Origin: Sporolactobacillus nakayamae
Lineage (GTDB): Bacteria > Bacillota > Bacilli > Bacillales > Sporolactobacillaceae
DNA length: 64,000 nt
Reading direction: 5' to 3'
Assembly (NCBI RefSeq): GCF_900113325.1
Contig: NZ_FOOY01000004.1
Span: 32,333-96,332, forward strand
A program made the translations under genes and the position numbers. This document shows, piece after piece, positions 1-8,045 of this stretch. The notes below the pieces were generated by a model. It was given only the letters and a program-made list of their open reading frames with translations, was not told the DNA's origin and did not search any database. How positions within the stretch are numbered: position 1 is the first letter of the stretch; the number at the start of each line of letters is the position of its first letter.

Positions 1-2
1 AG

Positions 3-239
3 GAATTTCTGACTCATTTTCTTTTATTTCCAAGTGCGCATGCAGAATTGCTGAGCCGATATATTCATACGAAAGAGTTAAGTGAACAGTGGTTTGTCAA
101 ACGATGGACGAATCTCTGCCAGGTTCACCAGGAAATGTTTACATCTATTAAAAAAGAAATGGAACAGGAACAGAAAAAGAAAGACGAACGGAAAGCGAAA
201 GAGGAATCCGAAGAAAAGAAAACCTCGGATGAAGCCTAA
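3..239 (+). CDS. C-terminal fragment of a YsxE-like (CotS-family) spore protein
   Basis: The frame is open from the first bases of the window to a TAA at 237-239, so this is the 3' end of a longer gene. The visible tail has a hydrophobic/aromatic stretch, a Trp-rich segment (EQWFVKRWTN), then a highly charged Lys/Glu-rich C-terminus. In B. subtilis the gene just upstream of valS is ysxE, a spore-coat-associated kinase-like protein of the CotS family. The assignment rests on that gene order plus the general look of the tail; no diagnostic motif survives in the fragment. Confidence 0.5.
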   Translation, partial: EFLTHFLLFPSAHAELLSRYIHTKELSEQWFVKRWTNLCQVHQEMFTSIKKEMEQEQKKKDERKAKEESEEKKTSDEA

Positions 240-250
240 TTTCCCATACA

Positions 251-433
251 CTATAGCCATTTCTTCAGATACCCGACATAGATAAAGAAGAGCAGTGCGC
301 AAAGCAGCACGTCCATCGTTGTCGGCAGGAAAATCGTGCGAATAAGCTGAAAGATAGCGAGCGGAAGGACAACGATACTAAATCCTTCACGACACTTTTT
401 GAAAAAGGGCTGAAAGCGATTGTTCTTGAACAC
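251..433 (-). CDS. Small two-segment membrane protein, unknown function
   Basis: A 60-residue protein, convergent with the gene at the left edge. It has a short basic N-terminus and two hydrophobic segments (about residues 18-35 and 41-57), then a KKW tail. A GTG at 433 is preferred because AAGGGAG lies about 8 bases upstream; the longer frame starting at 442 would abut that ribosome site. No family recognised. The good ribosome site and the clean basic/hydrophobic pattern support a real gene. Confidence 0.55.
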   Translation of the reverse strand: MFKNNRFQPFFKKCREGFSIVVLPLAIFQLIRTIFLPTTMDVLLCALLFFIYVGYLKKWL

Positions 434-530
434 AATGGTCACTCCCTTCGATTATATAAACCTAGATTGGTTATGCTATAGACTATGAAAGTTATTTGAC
501 CCGTGTGCGTAAAAAATTTTTTGATTGGCA

Positions 531-560
531 TTGACGAGCAGAACAGTAACTATATATAAT
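531..560 (+). promoter_or_regulatory. Probable sigma-A promoter of valS
   Basis: TTGACG at 531-536 and TATAAT at 555-560 are separated by 18 bases. Transcription would begin near 567, just ahead of the T-box leader. Confidence 0.7.
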
Positions 561-566
561 GATTAC

Positions 567-872
567 AAAACACATTAAGTTCTGTGTCAGAGTAAAAATG
601 CTGAGACAGGGAGTAGTACACATCTTTATGCTAGAAGAGGCGTTCAATCCTTTTGAACATCCTCTGTAAGAGAGAGAAGCCGGTACGCTGAGAAGCTTCT
701 TTAGCAGCAAATGTGGAAGTAGCCCTCGAGCAGTCTTTCTGAACGATCGTTTGTGATCAACTAGGAAAGTCCGGAATTCCGTTATTAAATGAATGAGGCG
801 CGCTTAGTGCGCGTGAATATAGGTGGTACCGCGGAGTTTTCTTCGTCCTTGTGACGGAGAAAGCTCTTATTT
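567..872 (+). ncRNA. T-box leader (valine) controlling valS
   Basis: The leader has the usual T-box parts in order. There is a Stem I region with an AGAGAG box followed by a GG..G.TG-type apical motif (about 670-690). A specifier-loop candidate GTA lies at 719-721, a valine codon in the sequence GGAAGTAGCC. The conserved T-box AGGTGGTACCGCGG is at 821-834. A terminator hairpin follows (834-866, arms GAGTTTTCTTCGTC and GACGGAGAAAGCTC) with a T-rich tail. By family knowledge, uncharged tRNA-Val pairs with the specifier and the T-box, favouring the antiterminator and valS expression. The specifier choice is read by eye from loop context. Confidence 0.9.
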
Positions 873-925
873 GCGTTCAGACAAACTCATTCATCCTAAA
901 TAAAATAGCTGCAAGGGAGCGGTAA

Positions 926-3562
926 ATGATGGCTAAAGAATTAGCAACGAAATATGATCCAAGCCAAACTGAAGAGAAATGGTATAAGACTTGGCTGGAA
1001 AAGGATTACTTCAAAGCGGAAAGCAATCCAGAAAAGAAACCTTATTCGATTGTTATTCCGCCACCTAATGTGACCGGAAAGCTTCATCTTGGGCACGCAT
1101 GGGACACAACGATGCAGGATTTGCTGATTCGCTTCAAACGGATGCAAGGCTATGACGCACTTTATCTGCCCGGCATGGATCACGCGGGAATTGCAACGCA
1201 AGCGAAAGTCGATGCGAAATTGCGCGAAGAAGGCAAATCACGCTACGACCTGGGACGTGAGAAATTTCTTGATGTCGCTTGGGAATGGAAAAAAGAATAT
1301 TCGACATTCATCAGGAAACAATGGGCGAAACTCGGCTTATCGCTCGACTACTCAAGAGAACGGTTCACACTGGATGACGGCCTTTCGAAAGCGGTGCGCA
1401 AGGTATTTGTGCAACTTTATGAAAAAGGACTGATTTACCGAGGCGCTTATATAATCAACTGGGATCCGGCCGCGCGCACGGCATTGTCGGATATTGAAGT
1501 TATTTACAAAGAGATACCCGGTTATCTATGGCATGTCAACTATCCGCTTGCCGATGGTTCAGGTTCGATTCAAATCGCGACGACCCGTCCGGAAACGATG
1601 CTTGGAGATACAGCGATTGCCGTTCACCCGGATGATGAGCGCTATAAAGACATCATTGGCAAAAAAGCGGTATTGCCGCTTATCGGCCGTGAAATTCCGA
1701 TCGTTGCCGACAGCTATGTGGATCAATCGTTTGGAACCGGTGCTGTGAAGATCACGCCGGCGCATGATCCGAACGACTTTGAAGTCGGCAATCGCCACGA
1801 TCTGCCGCGCATTCTTGTTATTGATGAAACGGGAAAAATGAACGAAAATGCAGGCAACTATCAAGGATTGGATCGAGATGAATGCCGTAAGCAAATCGTT
1901 AAGGACCTTGAAGCGTCCGGCGCACTTGCTTATGTTGAAGAACATACGCATGCCGTTGGCCATTCGGAACGAACCGGTGTTGTCGTCGAACCTATTTTGT
2001 CTACGCAATGGTTTGTAAAAATGCAGCCTTTGGCGGACGCCTCATTGAAGATGCAAGAAACAGACGATAAAGTCAATTTTGTACCCGAACGGTTTGAAGG
2101 TACGTATCGACACTGGATGGAGAACATTCGCGACTGGTGTATCTCAAGGCAGCTGTGGTGGGGTCACCGGGTTCCGGCATGGTACCACAAACAAACCGGA
2201 GAAGTTTACGTCGGCATGGAAGCGCCGAAGGATATTGAGAATTGGAAACAAGATGAAGATGTTCTGGACACTTGGTTCAGTTCGGCACTATGGCCGTTCT
2301 CGACAATGGGCTGGCCGGATGAAGATGCGGCGGATTACAAACACTATTTTCCGACTAATGCATTGGTAACCGGATATGACATCATCTTTTTCTGGGTAGC
2401 TCGTATGATGTTCCAATCCACAGAATTTACCGGCCAAAGTCCATTTAAAGACGTGCTGATTCATGGTCTGGTGCGTGACGAGCAGGGCCGCAAGATGAGC
2501 AAATCGCTTGGCAACGGGATTGATCCGATGGATGTCATTGCAAAGTATGGCGCAGACGCACTTCGCTATACTTTGGCGACCGGCACGACTCCGGGCCAAG
2601 ACTTAACCTTCCAATGGTCAAAAGTTGAAGCCAATTGGAATTTTGCGAACAAGATTTGGAATGCATCACGATTCGTGATTATGAACCTTGAAGGATTCTC
2701 ACTCAAAGATATGGATCTCTCCGGAGAAAAATCCGTTGCCGACCGTTGGATTCTGACTCGCCTAAACGCGACAATCGAAAAAGTAACGGCGCTTTATGAA
2801 AGCTATGATTTCGGCGAGGCCGGTCATTATCTGTATCAGTTCATTTGGGATGATTTCTGTGATTGGTATATTGAAATGGCGAAACTGCCGCTCTATGGAG
2901 AAGATGACGTTGCCAAACAAACAACAAAATCGGTACTCACCTATGTCCTTGATAAAATTCTTAAACTGCTCCATCCAATCATGCCGTTTGTGACCGAAGA
3001 AATCTGGCAGCATATTCCGCATGAAGGTGAAACGATCATGCATAGTGAATGGCCGACGGTTAACTCGGAATGGAATGATGCAGAAGCTGAAAAGGAAATG
3101 CTTGCGCTTCAAAATGTTATTCGTTCTGTGCGCAACATTCGCGCGGAAATGAATGTCGCACCGAAAAAGCCGGTCAATATGCTGATAAAGACAGCATCGG
3201 AGTACGGAACAAGAATTTTCGAAGCGAACCAAAATTATATTGAGCGCTTCTGCAATCCGGCAAGCTTGCAGATTGGAACGGATCTCCAAACTCCGGAAAA
3301 ATCAGTTTCCGCCGTTATTTCCGGCGCGGATATTTTCCTGCCTTTGTCCGGACTGATTAACATTGAGGATGAAGTCAGCCGACTGACTAAGGAATTAGGC
3401 AAAATGAACGCCGAAGTCGATCGAGTGGAGAAAAAGTTGAGCAATCCGCGATTCGTTGATAAAGCGCCGGAACAAGTTGTTAATCAAGAACGTGAGAAAC
3501 AGGCGGACTATCTGCAGAAACGTGATAAATTGCAGGCGAGAATTGCTGAATTGCAGGCATGA
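926..3562 (+). CDS. valS: Valyl-tRNA synthetase
   Basis: Cytoplasmic class I aminoacyl-tRNA synthetase that charges tRNA-Val; its editing domain clears mis-charged threonine. At 878 residues it is close to the Bacillus enzyme. The HIGH signature appears as HLGH ([15 protein letters not shown], near residue 50) and the KMSKS loop as [10 protein letters not shown] (near residue 525). The CP1 editing domain lies between them. The C-terminal 65 or so residues form the Glu/Lys-rich coiled coil typical of ValS. AAGGGAG at 913-919 serves ATG 926, or the adjacent ATG 929 with slightly better spacing. Expression is controlled by the valine T-box upstream, and a strong terminator follows at 3599. Confidence 0.97.
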   Translation: MMAKELATKYDPSQTEEKWYKTWLEKDYFKAESNPEKKPYSIVIPPPNVTGKLHLGHAWDTTMQDLLIRFKRMQGYDALYLPGMDHAGIATQAKVDAKLREEGKSRYDLGREKFLDVAWEWKKEYSTFIRKQWAKLGLSLDYSRERFTLDDGLSKAVRKVFVQLYEKGLIYRGAYIINWDPAARTALSDIEVIYKEIPGYLWHVNYPLADGSGSIQIATTRPETMLGDTAIAVHPDDERYKDIIGKKAVLPLIGREIPIVADSYVDQSFGTGAVKITPAHDPNDFEVGNRHDLPRILVIDETGKMNENAGNYQGLDRDECRKQIVKDLEASGALAYVEEHTHAVGHSERTGVVVEPILSTQWFVKMQPLADASLKMQETDDKVNFVPERFEGTYRHWMENIRDWCISRQLWWGHRVPAWYHKQTGEVYVGMEAPKDIENWKQDEDVLDTWFSSALWPFSTMGWPDEDAADYKHYFPTNALVTGYDIIFFWVARMMFQSTEFTGQSPFKDVLIHGLVRDEQGRKMSKSLGNGIDPMDVIAKYGADALRYTLATGTTPGQDLTFQWSKVEANWNFANKIWNASRFVIMNLEGFSLKDMDLSGEKSVADRWILTRLNATIEKVTALYESYDFGEAGHYLYQFIWDDFCDWYIEMAKLPLYGEDDVAKQTTKSVLTYVLDKILKLLHPIMPFVTEEIWQHIPHEGETIMHSEWPTVNSEWNDAEAEKEMLALQNVIRSVRNIRAEMNVAPKKPVNMLIKTASEYGTRIFEANQNYIERFCNPASLQIGTDLQTPEKSVSAVISGADIFLPLSGLINIEDEVSRLTKELGKMNAEVDRVEKKLSNPRFVDKAPEQVVNQEREKQADYLQKRDKLQARIAELQA

Positions 3563-3598
3563 TTGCGGTGAAATAGAGAATACAATCATTGACATGGG

Positions 3599-3636
3599 AC
3601 GGTGGCGGGCTCTGGTTGGCCCGCTGCCGTTTTCTT
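3599..3636 (+). terminator. Rho-independent terminator of valS
   Basis: Arms ACGGTGGCGGGC and GCCCGCTGCCGT form a GC-rich stem with a loop near 3611-3618, followed by TTTTCTT. It lies 37 bases past the valS stop. Confidence 0.85.
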
Positions 3637-3731
3637 ATAAGTTAAGAAAGTATAGCGTTTTGTCTTGCCGGTACGACGGTAAGGTCATAAGATTCGATTG
3701 GGGTGATCAGGTTAGCGCCCAATCTGAGAAA

Positions 3732-3930
3732 TAAACGGAAAAATTCCGCTTAATTAGAAAATGAATGAAAAAATTGCTTAAATAGACGGAGAAATTCCGC
3801 TTATCGAATCGAAAAACGTGAAAATGGAGGGCTTTTCTGTGCATAAGCGGAAAAATTACCCTTATTTACCTGTGAAACAAGCGCCAGGATGCATATAACC
3901 GGAAAATCTCCGCTTATTTTATTCTGGCCG
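3732..3930 (+). repeat. Dispersed intergenic repeat built of GCGGAAAA/TTCCGC inverted motifs
   Basis: About 200 bases without coding potential. They hold several copies of a small inverted motif of the form ACGGAAAAATTCCGCTTA (near 3734, 3786, 3844 and 3898), spaced by A+T-rich sequence. The two arms of each motif can pair. I recall closely similar long repeats from intergenic regions of other Bacillales, but could not search here. Function unknown; a dispersed non-autonomous element is the simplest reading. Confidence 0.5.
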
Positions 3931-3960
3931 CGTTACTTAATTAAGGATCAAAATGATTTA

Positions 3961-4030
3961 TTAGAAAACTTGGCTTCGCCAAGCCTCTGGCGAAGGCGAA
4001 GACTTAGTTGCGCTTACACTCGTTTCCTTG
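3961..4030 (+). repeat. Repeat unit with CTTGGC/GCCAAG palindrome, uninterrupted copy
   Basis: The unit begins TTAGAAAACTTGGC and contains two palindromic parts: CTTGGC-TTC-GCCAAG, and the CTGGCGAAGGCGAAG stretch. It ends with CGCTTACACTCGTTTCCTT. A second copy lies at 4064-4190 with extra sequence inside it. Between the two copies is a T-rich run (4033-4056). No coding potential. Confidence 0.7.
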
Positions 4031-4113
4031 AATCTTTAATTTTTTTATATTTTTTTATCAGTGTTAGAAAACTTGGCTTCGCCAAGCCCCTGGCGAAGGC
4101 GAAGACTTAGTTG

Positions 4114-4171
4114 CGACGGCCATGGACGGCCTAGTGTCCGGTGAGCCGCAGGACGCGGCGTTTTTTCGGAC
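4114..4171. repeat. Two-hairpin element inserted in a repeat copy (AGGAC/RUCCU-type loops)
   Basis: Compared with the intact repeat at 3961, the copy at 4064 is interrupted between TTGCG and CGCTTACACT by 58 bases, with CG repeated at the junction. The insert holds hairpin GGCC-ATGGAC-GGCC (4118-4131), linker CTAGTG, then an outer stem GTCCG/CGGAC (4136-4140 and 4167-4171). The outer stem encloses hairpin GCCGC-AGGAC-GCGGC and a T-run. The same arrangement with different stem bases occurs at 11314-11371. Read on the minus strand, the second loop is GUCCU. The transcribed strand is not known. Confidence 0.55.
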
Positions 4172-4280
4172 CGCTTACACTCGTTTCCTTTAAATGTTTT
4201 CTTATACTTTCCTACCAGTGTGAACTAGAAATGTCTGTTCAAGACAAGCTTGATGATTCAAAATGGTATTTGGCGCAAAG

Positions 4281-4391
4281 GAACGTTCGTATGTAAGGAA
4301 CCTTCGCTAACGACGCATATGTCCTGTATGCAACGCGAAAGTTACCGCATCCTGCGGAAGTAAGAAACGGGCACTTTTTGCCCGGTTTTTC
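4281..4391 (+). ncRNA. Candidate small RNA with paired RUCCU-loop hairpins (Bacillaceae-1-like)
   Basis: Two hairpins carry five-base loops of the form RUCCU: GCATAT-GUCCU-GUAUGC at 4315-4331 and CCGC-AUCCU-GCGG at 4345-4357. A terminator with a CGGGCA/TGCCCG-type stem and a T-run follows at 4366-4391. A related arrangement, sharing a CTTCG..AA.GAC lead-in, occurs at 11161-11250. The Rfam Bacillaceae-1 motif is described as two terminal loops of consensus RUCCU, so this is a candidate member. The match is by loop and layout only; no covariance model was run. Confidence 0.45.
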
Positions 4392-4463
4392 TAACACTGA
4401 TAAGAAAGTTTATTATTTTGCACGTTTTCAAACCAATAGACCAGTGTCTTGGCCGAGAATCAA

Positions 4464-4570
4464 AGCGGAGGTGCGAGACGCCTGCGGGACCAGGTGCCAG
4501 CGAGACCCCGCGGATTCCTACCTGTCTGAGGAGACTCGTGGTGCGCCCGCGGCAAGCGAGTAAACGAAGC
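4464..4570. repeat. GC-rich dispersed repeat of the Bacillales GCGAGACNCCTGCGGGA type
   Basis: A sharply GC-rich stretch contains GCGAGACGCCTGCGGGA, GCGAGACCCCGCGG, GAGGAGACTCGTGG and CGCCCGCGGCAAGCGAG, ending AAACGAAGCGA. The parts are mutually complementary and would fold into a long branched hairpin. I recall very similar intergenic repeats from many Bacillus genomes. Function unknown, with no credible coding potential. Confidence 0.55.
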
Positions 4571-4623
4571 GACGATTCAGCACAGAAAAGACACAAAACC
4601 ATCACACATGGCTGGAGATTAAG

Positions 4624-4647
4624 AACCGGGCAGTGCCCGGGTTTTCT
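4624..4647 (+). terminator. Small GC hairpin with T-run upstream of folC
   Basis: CCGGGC-AGT-GCCCGG at 4626-4640 is followed by GTTTTCT. It probably ends transcripts entering from the repeat block before folC. Confidence 0.6.
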
Positions 4648-4700
4648 AAATCAATTTCAATTTTGTTTATGAGGAAAACTGATATTCGGAGGGCATGGCA

Positions 4701-6014
4701 ATGTTTGAAACAATTGATGAAACACTATCATGGATTCACGGGTTAATTCCACATGGCATCAAACCCGGCACCAAGCGAATGGAGTGGATGCTGGACAAGT
4801 TAGGAAATCCGGAGCGGACCATTAAGGCTATTCACGTCGGCGGAACAAACGGGAAGGGCTCCACTGTGTGCTATCTCTGGCACATTTATCAAGAATCCGG
4901 ACTTAAGGTCGGCACCTACATTTCACCATATATCACAACGTTTAATGAACGCATGATGGTGAATGGAACTCCGATTAGCGATGAAGATCTTACAAAAGCA
5001 GCAAATATTGTTTATCCGCTAACCTTAGCGGTTAATCAGGAAACCGAATTAGGTATTCCGACTGAATTTGAAGTCGTTACGATGATCAGTTTCGTTTATT
5101 TTGGTCTGCTCAATCCATGCGATCTTGTCATTTATGAAGTCGGTCTCGGCGGACGTCTGGACTCTACAAATGTGATCCATCCACTGGTGTCCGTAATTAC
5201 CAATGTCGCCATGGATCATATGAAACAGCTTGGCAATACAATCAAGAGCATTGCCTTCGAAAAGGCGGGAATCATCAAGGAAGGTACAGGTATTGTCACC
5301 ACGGCGGAACATCCTGACGCGCTTGCGGTGATTCGTGATAAGACGGCGGAAAAAGAGGCAAAATTATTTGTGCTTGGGAAGGACTTTGAAGTTGATGCGA
5401 TTGGGCATGATGAAGAGGGTGAACATTTCAACTTCACCGCGGGAACGATTCATTATCAGGACGTCACGATTCATATGAAAGGTGAACATCAGCTGAAGAA
5501 CGCGTCTGCCGCGTTAATGGCAGTCAGCTATCTGGCGACATACTGCGATCTCGCAGTGGGTGAAGACGCGATTCGGTCAGGGCTTAAGAAAGCAGCATGG
5601 CCCGGCCGGTTTGAACGTATGCTCAACCATCCGCTTGTCATCATCGACGGTGCGCATAATGTGCAGGGAACCGAGGCATTGATTCGTACGGTGAAAAGAT
5701 ATTATTCCGGACGAACCATTCACTTATTATACGCCGCACTTCAAGATAAAGAATTTGAAAAAATGGTGCGATTGATTGAACGCGCGGCTCATGATATAAC
5801 GCTGACTTCCTTTGATTATCCACGGGCTGCAAGCAGTGACTTGCTCTATACGGCCGCGCAGCATGCAAGGAAAACAAAAAATCCGGATTGGAGAAACGCG
5901 CTCCATCACTTGATCCATGAAACCGGAGAGAATGAGGTATTGCTTGTTTGCGGTTCGCTCTATTTTATTTCCGTTGTTCGTCATGAATTGCAGACCATGC
6001 GCGGTTCATTGTAA
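4701..6014 (+). CDS. folC: Folylpolyglutamate synthase / dihydrofolate synthase
   Basis: Mur-ligase-fold cytosolic enzyme that adds glutamates to folates, and in many bacteria also joins glutamate to dihydropteroate. The ATP-binding loop is GGTNGKGST (near residue 50). GLGGRLDSTNV (near 150) and the FEKAGIIKEG motif follow, and the C-terminal ligase domain has IDGAHNVQGTEAL. At 437 residues it is of normal length. GGAGGG at 4688-4693 is too close to ATG 4695, so ATG 4701 is preferred. In B. subtilis comC follows folC; here a GGDEF gene takes that place. Confidence 0.93.
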   Translation: MFETIDETLSWIHGLIPHGIKPGTKRMEWMLDKLGNPERTIKAIHVGGTNGKGSTVCYLWHIYQESGLKVGTYISPYITTFNERMMVNGTPISDEDLTKAANIVYPLTLAVNQETELGIPTEFEVVTMISFVYFGLLNPCDLVIYEVGLGGRLDSTNVIHPLVSVITNVAMDHMKQLGNTIKSIAFEKAGIIKEGTGIVTTAEHPDALAVIRDKTAEKEAKLFVLGKDFEVDAIGHDEEGEHFNFTAGTIHYQDVTIHMKGEHQLKNASAALMAVSYLATYCDLAVGEDAIRSGLKKAAWPGRFERMLNHPLVIIDGAHNVQGTEALIRTVKRYYSGRTIHLLYAALQDKEFEKMVRLIERAAHDITLTSFDYPRAASSDLLYTAAQHARKTKNPDWRNALHHLIHETGENEVLLVCGSLYFISVVRHELQTMRGSL

Positions 6015-6058
6015 ATTGAGAATGCAAAGCAAGAACAATTAAAACGAAAAATTTGTGA

Positions 6059-6105
6059 AAAGTTGAGAAGGTTTTGAAAAACCTTTTCAACTTCTTTTTG
6101 TTTTG
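6059..6105 (+). terminator. Terminator of folC
   Basis: AAGTTGAGAAGGTTTT pairs with AAAACCTTTTCAACTT around a very short loop, followed by CTTTTTGTTTT. Confidence 0.85.
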
Positions 6106-6189
6106 CTACAATTACAATTAGGAAAATAGTAATAGGATAATAGATAATAGATTTTAAATCGCACAGCTAGCAAAAAGGAGGAAGTGCGA

Positions 6190-7887
6190 TTGACCATAAT
6201 AAAGCAACGTGCTGTTACGGCCACCTGGATTTTATCAACCTTATTTTTGCTGCCCCTCATCTATTCGTTGGATCCGCCGAGAAATATTTCTTTTTTTTCA
6301 CTTTTAACCGTAATCATACTCTTTATTCTTACCGCCCTTTTCAGTTTTAAGGTGAAGGGGACGGATATCATTGTTCTTCAAGGTATCGGTCTAGCGGCTT
6401 TCTTAATTTTTGGGCTGTTTGTCGAAATTTTGCTGACTCAATTTTGTATCGTCGTTTATCTGATGGCTCAAAAAATCAGCAAGGCCGACGCGTACCGCAT
6501 ACCGATAAATTTAACAATGTTCTTTATCATTTCAATGGCTTCAGGAGCTACATATTACATGTTGGGTGGTCAAGTCGGGGCCATTACGAAGAGCGTCCTA
6601 GATTTGAATATAGTGCCGATCGTGGGTTTTTATTTATCAGCCTATTTGACGAACACCTTTGCGCTCGTCATTATTCATAGATGGCTTTATTCCCCCTCGG
6701 TTAAAATTAAATTATTCGATAACGATTCCTTTTGGGAAATCATGATCAGCGTATTAATGATGCCGCTTGGTATCGCTTTTTATCTCATGTACGCTTCCAT
6801 GGGCTGGCAAGGTATGATGATTATTGCGATTCCTATGGTTGCACTTTCGATTATTATAAGGCAGATTAACAACAGCGAAGAGTTAGTTAGTTTTCTGCAA
6901 AGCGTCAATCATTTTGGACAGCAGCTCACAGAGGAACTTTCTGTTAATTACGTATTTGATCTTCTCGTTGATAAATTGCCCAAAATGCTTTCGGTAGATT
7001 ATCTCTATGTTGTTTTATATACGCAGCCGGAACGACCGAAACTCGTTCGTATGTTCAGAAAGGATCAGGGCGAATCCTTTGTTCCTTTTCAGCAGGAAGC
7101 AGATATCAGCCTGAGCGTATATCGTCAAGGTAAGGCGGTTATTAGTTCAGGCAATATCGGCAGCATGTATCCTTTTCTCGATGCAGTCTCCAATGGAAGG
7201 GCAAAGTCCTATTTATCCGTTCCGATGGTGCACCGTGGTCAGGTCATCGGTGTGCTAACGATTGCTTCACATAGGGTCAAAGCCTATACGAAGAAGAGCA
7301 GAATAGGGATCGAGATTGTCGGTGATTTTCTAGCAATCGGTCTCGAAAATGCCAAGAATTTTGAGATTCGAAAGAAAGAGAGCGAGCATTGTCCGCTCAC
7401 CGATCTGTATAATTATCGATATATGATGAAAGCCATTAATAACATGTACAATAATCCGTCTTTGAATGTTTTTTCGATCATCATGATGGATATTGATAAT
7501 TTTAAGTCAATTAATGATACGTTTGGACACCAAAATGGGAATGCAGTCTTGATCGGTGTCGCCAATCGCTTGCGAAAAACAATCGGTCACAACGGGATTG
7601 CGGCACGATACGGAGGCGAAGAGTTTACCATTCTCTTGCCCGGAAGAGACCGCAATATGTGTTTCGCAATTGCGGAAACCGTACGTCTCGCTGTTGCCTC
7701 AGAACCTTTTATGATCTTTAACGAAGCGGATAACCGCTATGACAAGATCTATGTGACGATCAGTTTGGGAACATCGACAGCTCCCTCCGATGCTACGGAA
7801 CCCTCAGAATTGATCTACAATGCGGATCACGCGATGTATAAAGGCGCAAAGCAACAAGGCAAGAATCGAGTCGCCCGGTATATCTAA
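6190..7887 (+). CDS. Membrane GAF-GGDEF diguanylate cyclase
   Basis: 565 residues in three parts. The first 220 or so hold six to seven hydrophobic segments. A GAF-like sensor region follows (about 230-400, with SVPMVHRGQVIGVLTI). The C-terminus is a GGDEF domain (about 405-565). The active-site signature is intact as GGEEF (from residue 475), with the metal/substrate motif MMDIDNFKSINDTFGHQNGN before it, so cyclase activity making c-di-GMP from GTP is likely. I see no RxxD inhibitory site five residues before GGEEF. TTG 6190 is favoured: AAGGAGG ends at 6181, eight bases away, while GTG 6184 is only two bases away. What the GAF part senses is unknown. The PilZ cellulose synthase at 45.7 kb is a plausible downstream target. 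Confidence 0.88.
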   Translation: MTIIKQRAVTATWILSTLFLLPLIYSLDPPRNISFFSLLTVIILFILTALFSFKVKGTDIIVLQGIGLAAFLIFGLFVEILLTQFCIVVYLMAQKISKADAYRIPINLTMFFIISMASGATYYMLGGQVGAITKSVLDLNIVPIVGFYLSAYLTNTFALVIIHRWLYSPSVKIKLFDNDSFWEIMISVLMMPLGIAFYLMYASMGWQGMMIIAIPMVALSIIIRQINNSEELVSFLQSVNHFGQQLTEELSVNYVFDLLVDKLPKMLSVDYLYVVLYTQPERPKLVRMFRKDQGESFVPFQQEADISLSVYRQGKAVISSGNIGSMYPFLDAVSNGRAKSYLSVPMVHRGQVIGVLTIASHRVKAYTKKSRIGIEIVGDFLAIGLENAKNFEIRKKESEHCPLTDLYNYRYMMKAINNMYNNPSLNVFSIIMMDIDNFKSINDTFGHQNGNAVLIGVANRLRKTIGHNGIAARYGGEEFTILLPGRDRNMCFAIAETVRLAVASEPFMIFNEADNRYDKIYVTISLGTSTAPSDATEPSELIYNADHAMYKGAKQQGKNRVARYI

Positions 7888-7957
7888 TCATTACACGGCA
7901 AAAACGCTCAATTACCCATATCGCGTAAATCGAGAAAAACAGCGAAAAAAATTGCGG

Positions 7958-7986
7958 GCGAGACGACAAATGTCTCGTTCTTTTTT
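7958..7986 (+). terminator. Terminator of the GGDEF gene
   Basis: CGAGAC and GTCTCG arms around a seven-base loop, followed by TTCTTTTTT. Confidence 0.8.
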
Positions 7987-8045
7987 ATACGCACTATGCT
8001 AAGCTATTCGGAAGTAGAGTTTCGTTATGCGTGAGGGGGACTAAT

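Larger units (their letters stand above)
4055..4403. repeat. 349-bp block bounded by perfect 17-bp inverted repeats
   Basis: TTATCAGTGTTAGAAAA at 4055-4071 is matched by its exact reverse complement at 4387-4403. Between them lie the second copy of the CTTGGC repeat, an inserted two-hairpin element (4114-4171), and a paired-hairpin RNA-like element with its own terminator. There is no open reading frame of note. The architecture resembles a miniature inverted-repeat element, but I see no clear target-site duplication, and the right arm overlaps a terminator tail. Confidence 0.5.

Noticed and set aside
1559..2008. 149-residue minus-strand frame inside valS
   Set aside because: Shadow frame opposite a well-conserved synthetase domain with no ribosome site; likewise the other long antisense frames inside relA, aspS and recD2.
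4342..4672. Overlapping frames on both strands in the valS-folC gap
   Set aside because: They lie in the GC-rich dispersed repeat and terminators; GC-rich palindromes give open frames on both strands by chance.
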